A stretch of 64,000 nucleotides of DNA, from contig JAZQQY010000029.1 in NCBI GenBank assembly GCA_045629285.1, forward strand, positions 248,001-312,000. The letters are read 5' to 3'. Under the pieces are notes generated by a model. That model was given only the letters and a program-made list of their open reading frames with translations. It was not told where the DNA came from and ran no database searches. The position numbers and the translations under genes were made by a program. This stretch comes from UBA1723 sp045629285. Its GTDB lineage: Bacteria; Bacteroidota; Bacteroidia; Bacteroidales; Paludibacteraceae. Below, piece by piece: positions 8,111 to 15,371 of the stretch (the first letter of the stretch is position 1; every line of letters starts with the position of its first letter).

Positions 8111-9432
8111 TATCTTTTGTCGACAAATTTCGTAATCTTTCTTTGACCCTCTACAATTCGAATCTTGTCTATATCTGCAGGGTTAGCGAATTCTATGATC
8201 GGAGCCACTCTCACCTTAGCTCTATACAAATCCTTGATCCTCTTCTGCAACTCTTCCGACGGTGCATTTGTTCCAACCAAAATCTTGATTTCGTCTGTAC
8301 CAAGATCATTAGTGAAGGCCTCAACAACGTAGTTAGCAACTTCAGGCAACGGATCAAGCACATCAAACAATGCTGGCGGATAAACGGTAGTTCCTTTCAC
8401 CTTTAGCATCTGGCTACGACGACCTATGACTGCACTCAATCTCATTGTATTGCGTCCACACTTGCACTTCTCTGTATGGTGATAGCATATATCGCCAGTC
8501 TTGAATCTTACAAGCGGCATACCTTCCACTCCTAAGTGCGTGATTGTCACTTCACCTGGCTCATCATCTGCGACAGGATTATTATTTTCATCAAGAAACT
8601 CAACGATGATCAACTCTGGCTGATGATGACCTCCACAACCGAAAGAACACTCGCTGAAACCTGTCTGCATCTCAGTCGACGCATACGTATTATAGAGTTT
8701 GATTTCTCCCCATCTTTCATTGATGTGTTGGCTCAACTCCGTAAATCCGAAATCTTTTGTTCGGATGCTTTCTCCGATACAGATAGCCTTGTTGATACCG
8801 CTCTTATGAAAATCTATTCCGTTTTTTTCTGCAAAATCCGCAAGCTTAAGCAAGAAACTAGGCACACACATCACTGTAGTCGGATGGATTCTCTGGATGG
8901 TATCCCACTGTAGCTGTGGCACTCCTCCACCCACTCTCACGATTCCTGCTCCAAGTTCAACTGCACCAAGAAAATATGCCATACCTGCCATGAATCTTTT
9001 GTCAAGTGTGCAAGTAAGCTGAATAGTATCCTCCTTTGTAAGTTCAGCTGCCGAGAAAGTCAAAAATTCATTGTATGATAGTCTGTCCAAATCGTGTTTT
9101 GTCATACCTACGACCACAGGATCGCCGGTAGTTCCCGAAGTAGTCACGATATCCACAATTTCACTCTGAGGAACACAAAAGAAATCGTTGTTATATGCCT
9201 GAAGCTCAGTCTTTGTTGTTACAGGAAGACGCTGCAAATCCGCAATTGTCTTGATATCACAAGGCTTCACGCCACTCTTGTCAAACAGACGTTTGTAGTA
9301 AGGAGAATTTGCATAAACATAATCCATCTGCTCCTGCAGACGTTCATTCTGAAATGCAGCAATCTCTTCCTTACTTTTATATTGTATTTCGGGTTGACGT
9401 TTGAATGTCAACTGATTAAAAACGCTACTCAT
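8110..9432 (-). CDS. PaaK-like (phenylacetate-CoA ligase family) adenylate-forming enzyme
   Basis: A 440-residue ANL-superfamily ligase. TTSGTTGDPVV near 97-107 is the P-loop-like A3 motif, YNTYASTEMQTGF near 246-258 is the A5 adenine-binding motif, and FKTGDICYH near 310-318 is the A7 Asp motif. A Cys-rich insert (CSFGCGGHH and HHTEKCKCGRN) is the zinc-binding knuckle common in PaaK relatives. PaaK enzymes activate aromatic or other carboxylic acids as acyl-AMP and then acyl-CoA; the substrate here is unknown. It sits between a C45 acyltransferase/hydrolase (11 nt upstream) and a flippase (1-nt overlap), which suggests the activated acyl group is attached to an exported product. Confidence 0.92.
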   Translation of the reverse strand: MSSVFNQLTFKRQPEIQYKSKEEIAAFQNERLQEQMDYVYANSPYYKRLFDKSGVKPCDIKTIADLQRLPVTTKTELQAYNNDFFCVPQSEIVDIVTTSGTTGDPVVVGMTKHDLDRLSYNEFLTFSAAELTKEDTIQLTCTLDKRFMAGMAYFLGAVELGAGIVRVGGGVPQLQWDTIQRIHPTTVMCVPSFLLKLADFAEKNGIDFHKSGINKAICIGESIRTKDFGFTELSQHINERWGEIKLYNTYASTEMQTGFSECSFGCGGHHQPELIIVEFLDENNNPVADDEPGEVTITHLGVEGMPLVRFKTGDICYHHTEKCKCGRNTMRLSAVIGRRSQMLKVKGTTVYPPALFDVLDPLPEVANYVVEAFTNDLGTDEIKILVGTNAPSEELQKRIKDLYRAKVRVAPIIEFANPADIDKIRIVEGQRKITKFVDKR

Positions 9433-9443
9433 AGTTTTTTACT

Positions 9444-11084
9444 CTATCTATCGTTCTTCCTAATCTTCTCTTCAATTGCATTGCGTTGAGCAAGCTTTGG
9501 AATCTTACATTCCAATGCCTTTCGCCATTCATTGCAAGCAGATTTTGAATCGTTTGCCTTAAGATATAAATCTCCGGCTATTTCGTGGGCTTCATAGAAC
9601 GACGGATTTCTCTCCACCAAATCCTTGGCCACAATCGTCAATCCCTCCCCACTTGCATCTGAAGAGAAGTCTAGAGCCTCCTTATACGCTACAAAATCTT
9701 TATACTCCTTCGAATATCTCATTGAATCAGACACCGCAAACTCTACAGGTGTCTCACACTTTCCTTCCAAGATTTCTGTAAGGTTGAATTTGCAATACGG
9801 TTGGAAATCTTTTGGCTGAGTACAAACAAAGATGTTAAGTTTCTCTGGTTCAAAGACGACTGAATGGTGAGCAATAAGCTGGTTGATAGCCATTTCGTTG
9901 CCAAAACCGATATTTTCTCCACCTTTGCCGAACGGATTCAGCAGCACACCCATCGCGTCGACTGCATCAAATTTTTCTTTTTTGCCAAGCATCTCAGCAA
10001 GAAGTTCAATGCGATATTTTGTATCTGTCTGATTGAGATTCATCAAGTTGCGTTCATCCTTCAAAAACTTTTCGCTCTGAAAATGATTAGTGCAAACCAA
10101 CATATTTTTATCAGAAGAGCGATACAACTCTATATCTTCGGGAGATTTCTCGATAATCGCCATATCATTGTCACAAGCCGAAGCAATGACGATATTCTCA
10201 GCTACGAAAGTATTCATCTTCTTAGCCTCAGCGTATGCCTCATCAATATTCTTGCAATGGATCAGGATATGGCGCACAAGCATAGAAATAGGCATCGCAG
10301 CTGATTTCGGAATATCAAGTTTGGACGCATTGATGCATATTGCCAAACCTTTCTCGTTCATTCCCGACACCACACCTAGCATACCACCCCAAGTGACAGA
10401 AGCGAACGCATAGCCCGAATCAGGTCTACAAACAGACACCACTTTTGTCGCCGCAAAATCATCGCCACAATAGAAATCGAAATTACGTCCGAAAATCAAT
10501 GAAGAATCCGTTGATTTTTCACCATTCAACACAAACGAGCTACAGCCGACAAGCATATAATCCTGCATTGCATGGCCGATATCGTGGGCTGCATGAAGGT
10601 TGATCTGACGCTCATAAGGCTCGGCAAGATCATCATATTCGTGAGTATCGGCAAGACTCAAGCCGTAGATTTCACGTCGTTGCTCCTCAGTAAGGTTTTC
10701 AAGAGTTCCACTGTTGTATAATCGCACAAGTCGACAAAGGAATTCACGATAAAGTTCTCCATCCACAGTTTCCTCCATTCTACGCAATAAAGCACCCTCC
10801 TGATGCCACATTAGTTCGGACAGCAATGCACCATAAGCATAACCTCTCTCCTCTGGATTGCCTTCTGTGTAGCAGACATACATATCATCTCCACACTTCT
10901 TAGCCCAGTTGTTTCCTAGAGTACGAATAGAGTCATTCTTCTGCACCAAAGAGTCGGTCAAAGCAATCTTTCCAACCTCTGGTGGAGTCATCACATGAAA
11001 GGAGGTATATACAAACAAGTATAGCAATGCCAGCAAAGGCACTGCCACACAAATGATTAGTATATACTTAATTACTTTCTTCAT
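9444..11084 (-). CDS. C45-family autoproteolytic acyltransferase/hydrolase, membrane-anchored
   Basis: A 546-residue protein with one N-terminal membrane segment or uncleaved signal (about 5-27), then a C45/acyl-CoA:6-aminopenicillanate acyltransferase-type Ntn-hydrolase domain. The predicted nucleophile is C181 in MLVGCSSFVLNG. It is followed by LIFGRNFDFYCGDD (the F-G-R-N-x-D-F motif) and MLGVVSGMNEKGLAICINAS, both hallmarks of the family. Autocleavage before C181 would expose the catalytic N-terminal Cys. The C-terminal ~70 residues look helical (TPR-like). The enzyme should act in the periplasm on amides or acyl esters. It lies 3 nt after hisF and 11 nt before the PaaK-like ligase, so it may act on the product activated by that ligase. 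Confidence 0.9.
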   Translation of the reverse strand: MKKVIKYILIICVAVPLLALLYLFVYTSFHVMTPPEVGKIALTDSLVQKNDSIRTLGNNWAKKCGDDMYVCYTEGNPEERGYAYGALLSELMWHQEGALLRRMEETVDGELYREFLCRLVRLYNSGTLENLTEEQRREIYGLSLADTHEYDDLAEPYERQINLHAAHDIGHAMQDYMLVGCSSFVLNGEKSTDSSLIFGRNFDFYCGDDFAATKVVSVCRPDSGYAFASVTWGGMLGVVSGMNEKGLAICINASKLDIPKSAAMPISMLVRHILIHCKNIDEAYAEAKKMNTFVAENIVIASACDNDMAIIEKSPEDIELYRSSDKNMLVCTNHFQSEKFLKDERNLMNLNQTDTKYRIELLAEMLGKKEKFDAVDAMGVLLNPFGKGGENIGFGNEMAINQLIAHHSVVFEPEKLNIFVCTQPKDFQPYCKFNLTEILEGKCETPVEFAVSDSMRYSKEYKDFVAYKEALDFSSDASGEGLTIVAKDLVERNPSFYEAHEIAGDLYLKANDSKSACNEWRKALECKIPKLAQRNAIEEKIRKNDR

Positions 11085-11087
11085 CTA

Positions 11088-11849
11088 TTAGACGATTCGC
11101 ATAGGAATACCTTCACACTTCAGGTAATTTTTCAAATCCGGAATAGCAATTTCGTGGAAATGGAAGATCGACGCAGCCAAAGCAGCATCGGCCTTACCCT
11201 CTGTAAAGACATCCTTGAAATGCTCCATCTTTCCTGCACCGCCTGATGCGATGACCGGAATAGATAGGCTCTCCGACAACACACGCAAAGCATCGTTAGC
11301 GAATCCCTGCTTTACACCGTCGTGGTTCATACTTGTGAAAAGGATCTCACCGGCTCCACGCTCCTGAGCCTCTTTTGCCCAAGCGAATAGTTTCTTATCT
11401 GTAGCGACGCGACCACCGTTCAAGTAGCAAGTCCACTCTCCACTCTCATCTAGTTTGGCATCGATGGCTACTGTACACACCTGGCTTCCAAATCCCTTTG
11501 CAACCTCACTGATAAGGTCAGGATTCTTAATGGCTGCCGAGTTGATGGAAACCTTGTCGGCACCTGCACAAAGCAATGCATCGACATCACCGATCTCATG
11601 GATACCGCCTCCCACTGTAAACGGAATGCTGATATTTTCTGCGATACGTCGGACCAAATCCTTGAAAGTCTTTCTTCCCTCGTGCGACGCAGTGATATCT
11701 AAGAACACCAACTCATCAGCACCAAGACGACTGTATTCAGCACCAAGCTCTACAGGGTCACCCACTGAACGGATATTAACGAAATTTACACCCTTAACTG
11801 TCTGACCATCCTTGATGTCAAGACATGGAATAATTCTTTTTGCTAACAT
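11088..11849 (-). CDS. hisF: Imidazole glycerol phosphate synthase, cyclase subunit
   Basis: A 253-residue (beta-alpha)8-barrel with the complete HisF signature. MLAKRIIPCLDIKDG places catalytic D11, VAIDAK supplies catalytic D130, and GADELVFLDITAS, FTVGGGI and VIASGGAGKMEH form the two phosphate-binding halves. With HisH it converts PRFAR and ammonia to IGP and AICAR in histidine synthesis. It lies 12 nt downstream of hisH. Unlike the common Bacteroidota order, hisA and hisIE are not adjacent; instead a C45 acyltransferase follows after 3 nt. Confidence 0.97.
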   Translation of the reverse strand: MLAKRIIPCLDIKDGQTVKGVNFVNIRSVGDPVELGAEYSRLGADELVFLDITASHEGRKTFKDLVRRIAENISIPFTVGGGIHEIGDVDALLCAGADKVSINSAAIKNPDLISEVAKGFGSQVCTVAIDAKLDESGEWTCYLNGGRVATDKKLFAWAKEAQERGAGEILFTSMNHDGVKQGFANDALRVLSESLSIPVIASGGAGKMEHFKDVFTEGKADAALAASIFHFHEIAIPDLKNYLKCEGIPMRIV

Positions 11850-11861
11850 TACCCTGCAGAT

Positions 11862-12458
11862 TTATAGTTCCAAGAAATTTTTCAAAAGTTGCTCACCCAC
11901 CTTACCGCTCTTCTCCGGATGGAACTGTACAGCATAGAAATTATCCTTGTGCAAAGCGGCAGAATACTGGTTGATATAATCAGTAGTTGCGATTGTATTC
12001 TTGCCCACTGTAGCGTGATAGCTGTGGACATAGTAGAAATACGGATCGTTGATCAGGTTCTTGAATAGTGGCGACGACGGATCGGCAGTCACAGTGTTCC
12101 AACCCATGTGAGGCACCTTGATGATGCTCTCGTTTGGCACGAATCTCTTCACTTCCTCCTCAAAGATACCAAGACACTCCACATTACCACCCTCTTCACT
12201 GCTCTTGCAAAGAAGCTGCATACCGATGCAGATGCCAAGAGTAGGCTGAGTAAGATTCTTGATTACATTGTCAAGACCATGCTCACGAAGATAGTTCATA
12301 GTTGTTTCAGCTTCACCCACACCAGGGAAAATCACCTTGTCGGCAGACTTGATGATATTCGCATCACCAGAAATAGTAGCCTCGACACCAAGACGTCGGA
12401 GCGCATAATCCACAGAAAAAATATTTCCTGCGTTGTACTTTATAATAACTACTTTCAT
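11862..12458 (-). CDS. hisH: Imidazole glycerol phosphate synthase, glutaminase subunit
   Basis: A 198-residue class I glutamine amidotransferase. The nucleophile is C77 in TLGICIGMQLL, and AVQFHPEKSG near 174-183 supplies the His-Glu part of the triad. MKVVIIKYNAGNIFSVDYAL is the family's N-terminus. It delivers ammonia to HisF. It is the first gene of an apparent six-gene minus-strand operon, with a Bacteroidota -7 box 19 nt upstream. Confidence 0.96.
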   Translation of the reverse strand: MKVVIIKYNAGNIFSVDYALRRLGVEATISGDANIIKSADKVIFPGVGEAETTMNYLREHGLDNVIKNLTQPTLGICIGMQLLCKSSEEGGNVECLGIFEEEVKRFVPNESIIKVPHMGWNTVTADPSSPLFKNLINDPYFYYVHSYHATVGKNTIATTDYINQYSAALHKDNFYAVQFHPEKSGKVGEQLLKNFLEL

Positions 12459-12476
12459 ATAATTCGAAATATAGAT

Positions 12477-12485
12477 GCAAAGATA
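12477..12485 (-). promoter_or_regulatory. -7 box of hisH operon
   Basis: The minus strand reads TATCTTTGC, matching the Bacteroidota TAnnTTTGC element, 19 nt upstream of the hisH ATG. It leaves a very short leader. Confidence 0.65.
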
Positions 12486-12564
12486 GGAAATTCAATTCGT
12501 AATTCATAATTCTAACATCTTTTCGATATCGGCATTCAATCTTTATAAATTCACATTTTATCTA

Positions 12565-12573
12565 TACCTTTGC
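12565..12573 (+). promoter_or_regulatory. -7 box of the small basic-protein gene
   Basis: The plus strand reads TACCTTTGC, 28 nt before the ATG at 12601. It is divergent from the hisH promoter about 80 nt away. Confidence 0.65.
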
Positions 12574-12600
12574 ATCCAGTAACATAAAATCGGTTTAGTT

Positions 12601-12906
12601 ATGAAAAAGAAGAAGAGGAATGGCAGCGTGACAGACGCAGTAAAGGCCATGAGAAAAGGCAATCGTGAAGCAGAAATGGAGTTGCTTGGACCTGGATTCC
12701 ACAGTAAACATCAAGTTCACAAATCAGCAAGCATCTACACAAGAAAAGAGAAGCACAAGAGCGGGTTCAATTCCGATTCCTCTTGTGCTTCTCTTTTTGT
12801 TATTTCTCGTCAACAGAATAATTCAACAACTCTACCTCTTCAACACTTCTCCTGTTATTCTCCTTGTAATAAATCTCTTCGTAATCTGAATCAATCGGTT
12901 CAATAA
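12601..12906 (+). CDS. Conserved-looking small basic protein with a read-through C-terminus
   Basis: The first ~55 codons encode a lysine-rich helix-prone peptide, MKKKKRNGSVTDAVKAMRKG, continuing with N-R-E-A-E-M-E-L-L-G and HKSASIYTRKEKHKSG. This resembles short (50-60 aa) basic proteins I recall as common in Bacteroidales; function is unknown. A proper promoter precedes it. The coding frame runs straight into a strong terminator hairpin (12745-12798) and then about 36 codons further, antisense to the DUF1573 gene. The real functional part is probably only the first ~60 residues, and the natural stop may have been lost. The 3' limit given is that of the open frame. Confidence 0.55.
   Translation: MKKKKRNGSVTDAVKAMRKGNREAEMELLGPGFHSKHQVHKSASIYTRKEKHKSGFNSDSSCASLFVISRQQNNSTTLPLQHFSCYSPCNKSLRNLNQSVQ
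12745..12798. terminator. Bidirectional Rho-independent terminator between convergent genes
   Basis: Arms AAGAGAAGCACAAGAG (about 12746-12761) and CTCTTGTGCTTCTCTT (12780-12795) pair perfectly. They are followed by a T run on the plus strand and CTCTTTTCTT on the minus strand. It ends both the small basic-protein transcript and the exopolysaccharide operon. It lies within the open frame of the former. Confidence 0.9.
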
Positions 12907-13288
12907 CATTGGTATCAAACTCCAACTCTATGACACCTGTTGAATCTGCATTTCCATACATTCGTATGACATGACTGACATATCCGACATACTTGTCCGA
13001 ATTAAATATAAATTCGTATGTATTCTCTGATCCGGGAAGAATGATGGTATTCATCTCTCCTGAACTGCATATACATCCACACGATGGCTGGATATCCGTA
13101 ATGACCAACGGTTCCTTACCGACATTGGATACTCTCCACTGCATTTTCAAATCTTGTCCACGCACAATGCTTGGATAATGACGAACAGGATCAAGCACCA
13201 ACACTTTTGTCGGACCGACCTCTTTGTGACAAGAAGCCAATACCATAACCATGGCAAACAATATTGTCAATAAAATATTCTTCTTCAT
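12800..13288 (-). CDS. DUF1573 domain lipoprotein
   Basis: A 162-residue lipoprotein. The signal MKKNILLTILFAMVMVLASC places the lipobox Cys at 20. The following Ig-like domain carries the DUF1573 marks MQWRVSNVGKEPLVI, TDIQPSCGC and YEFIFNSDKYVGYVSHVIR. DUF1573 domains are usually extracytoplasmic beta-sandwich modules of unknown function. The acidic C-terminal ~45 residues look disordered. The gene begins 4 nt after the DUF4838 lipoprotein gene and closes the five-gene exopolysaccharide operon. Confidence 0.93.
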   Translation of the reverse strand: MKKNILLTILFAMVMVLASCHKEVGPTKVLVLDPVRHYPSIVRGQDLKMQWRVSNVGKEPLVITDIQPSCGCICSSGEMNTIILPGSENTYEFIFNSDKYVGYVSHVIRMYGNADSTGVIELEFDTNVIEPIDSDYEEIYYKENNRRSVEEVELLNYSVDEK

Positions 13289-13292
13289 CTTA

Positions 13293-15371
13293 TTATCTTA
13301 ATTCAATCTCGTCGCAAGCAATCGTGCTCTTGCTTGAAATCTGTTTTCTCCTAAATATTACTTCAACTTCAGATTTTGAATCCATACTTGACAATGGTAT
13401 CTCAATCGTCTTCCTGACCTTATCAGAATCATCTGAACCATTATCTTTCCAACTTCCGACTGTCTTTCCGTTCTGCTGAACCTCAACTTCCGCAGGCAAG
13501 AACATATTCCACTTATTGCGCAACAGGAATGACGCCACTAATGTTTTGTTGGAAGATGTCGTAGACTCATCTGGCATAATCTTGACACTCCACTCATTTG
13601 CTTTGCAACGTAGCCAACATGTATGATAGTCGAATGGGAATCCATATCTGCCGTCAGTCAACAATTCGACATTTTCAATCGACGATTCAGTCTTCTGATT
13701 CAAGAAATGATCTTCCGACTCAACCTTGACTCCTTGAGTTTCCCAAGCATCGATATAATCATCCAACTTGACATGAGATTCGTTGATGTATTTGACACCC
13801 GACTCTTTCAAACCGGCAAGATACTCAGCAACTAATTCTTTGTCGATCTTGCTCTTGCTTCGCATAATCTCCAAACGTGTGAAATTCAACGCAGAAAGCA
13901 ATTTGCCGACACGCTGTTTCTCGTCACCGGAAAGAGACTTAGATTCCTTATCAAGCTTTTTCCAAAAAGTCTCAAACTTATCTACATCCAAGTAAGCGGA
14001 AATAGCATCATTGATACCACCGTAAATCTCAAGACCTATACCTGTTTTGTAAGCAGTTTTTTCCAAATCCTTGTAGTACTCCAAGATTGTTTCCGACGTT
14101 GTTGGATAATACTGTTTCAAAAACTTGTCAGCCTGCTCAACTACATCACAATTGACATCTATCATCAAAGCAGTAAGCAAATGCGACTGCAAATCATCGA
14201 ATGTAGTATAGTCGTCGCCGGCACCGTTAAGGAATATTCCGTTTACACCCAATTCCTTATATCTTTTGAATCTGTCTTGCAGTGAACTGATACAAGGGAA
14301 CGGCGTCAGATAATCATCGAAGTTTCTTTCGTATTCCCAGATGTAAATAGATGAGACTGCTTTTCCCCACTCACTACATAGATATTCAAACTCCTCGTTT
14401 TCTTTCCTGCACTTGTAATTTGAACAGAACGGCACGTCGACACTACTGATGAACACTCCTACGTTTGAAGGCATCTTCATGCTTGGAGCTGATTTAGTAG
14501 TGCTATATGCTGAAGTAAAAAACTTATGATAAGGGAATTTCTCAGCCAACGCAGCAATCAACTTAGACACTGCAGGTGTCGCATTTCCTTTCTTATTGCC
14601 TGCAGACTTACAATCATCACACAAACAGACGATACTGTTATCGTTGGGCATGATAGATATATTCTCACCTTTTCCTGGTTTTCCCGAACCAAACTGATCA
14701 ATGATATACGACTCTATATCTTTTTTCAATTTAGACGAGGAAAAACAGAACTGTTCTGAATATTTCTTTCCATCCACTTCTGAATAATACTCACTTTTCA
14801 TACCAAGCTTCTTACCTAGGTTGTGTCCCCACAAAGCCCAGTCGTAATCCACATGGTGAGTTCCTTTTATTGAAAGCATCTCACTATCAGAGTTCGAAGG
14901 AGTATACAATCCCCTCCACTCGAAAGAAAATTTCTTCTCTTGACTTTCCATCTTAAGAATCACAGGAGGAAGATCAGAAGCATCGAAACGAGAATCCAAC
15001 TCAGCTGCTCCGCCGATAAACTGGTATATCAGCCAAAGCATCGTATTCTCATCCCTGGCATAAAGAGTTATCTCTTCACGTTCACGGTCGATCTTATAAT
15101 CATAATCAGCATCCGGCACAAGATGAACACCCAAAGTAACATGATTATCATTTGTCGCAAAATCCTTTGACACCAACGTGTTTAACTTAGCACGTTTAGA
15201 CAAGTGATAGAACAGATAATCAGTCCACTTTGCGTCATCCTTATTATCATAAAGTTGCACTACACAATAGTTCTGATAATAGTCAAACGGCAAAGTTGTC
15301 GCTTTGTCGCACGACGTTAAAATCAGCAGTAGTGTAAGTAATATTTTAGAAGCTAATATACAATTGCGCAT
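13293..15371 (-). CDS. DUF4838 lipoprotein, glycoside hydrolase-like
   Basis: A 692-residue lipoprotein whose signal ends LLILTSC (lipobox Cys at 21). The N-terminal ~130 residues resemble the GH67/GH20b-type non-catalytic domain (YARDENTMLWLIYQFIG). The central barrel-like part contains HHVDYDWALWGHNLGKK, NISIMPNDNS, the CLCDDCKSA knuckle and SSIYIWEYERNFDDYLTPFP, which together match DUF4838 proteins. A C-terminal beta-sandwich follows from about 560. DUF4838 relatives are thought to be glycan-acting enzymes but lack proven activity. The start overlaps the end of the TPR/barrel gene by 26 nt. By position it could process the exported polysaccharide, as PgaB does in PNAG systems; this is inference. 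Confidence 0.85.
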   Translation of the reverse strand: MRNCILASKILLTLLLILTSCDKATTLPFDYYQNYCVVQLYDNKDDAKWTDYLFYHLSKRAKLNTLVSKDFATNDNHVTLGVHLVPDADYDYKIDREREEITLYARDENTMLWLIYQFIGGAAELDSRFDASDLPPVILKMESQEKKFSFEWRGLYTPSNSDSEMLSIKGTHHVDYDWALWGHNLGKKLGMKSEYYSEVDGKKYSEQFCFSSSKLKKDIESYIIDQFGSGKPGKGENISIMPNDNSIVCLCDDCKSAGNKKGNATPAVSKLIAALAEKFPYHKFFTSAYSTTKSAPSMKMPSNVGVFISSVDVPFCSNYKCRKENEEFEYLCSEWGKAVSSIYIWEYERNFDDYLTPFPCISSLQDRFKRYKELGVNGIFLNGAGDDYTTFDDLQSHLLTALMIDVNCDVVEQADKFLKQYYPTTSETILEYYKDLEKTAYKTGIGLEIYGGINDAISAYLDVDKFETFWKKLDKESKSLSGDEKQRVGKLLSALNFTRLEIMRSKSKIDKELVAEYLAGLKESGVKYINESHVKLDDYIDAWETQGVKVESEDHFLNQKTESSIENVELLTDGRYGFPFDYHTCWLRCKANEWSVKIMPDESTTSSNKTLVASFLLRNKWNMFLPAEVEVQQNGKTVGSWKDNGSDDSDKVRKTIEIPLSSMDSKSEVEVIFRRKQISSKSTIACDEIELR

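Noticed and set aside
8110..11084. PaaK-like ligase plus C45 enzyme as part of an aryl polyene/flexirubin cluster
   Set aside because: Such clusters need ketosynthases, an ACP and dehydratases, none of which occur in the window.
11088..12458. hisH-hisF as the LPS amidotransferase pair (WbpH/WbpI-like)
   Set aside because: HisF has the full histidine-pathway catalytic set (D11, D130), and no sugar amidotransferase partner is adjacent.
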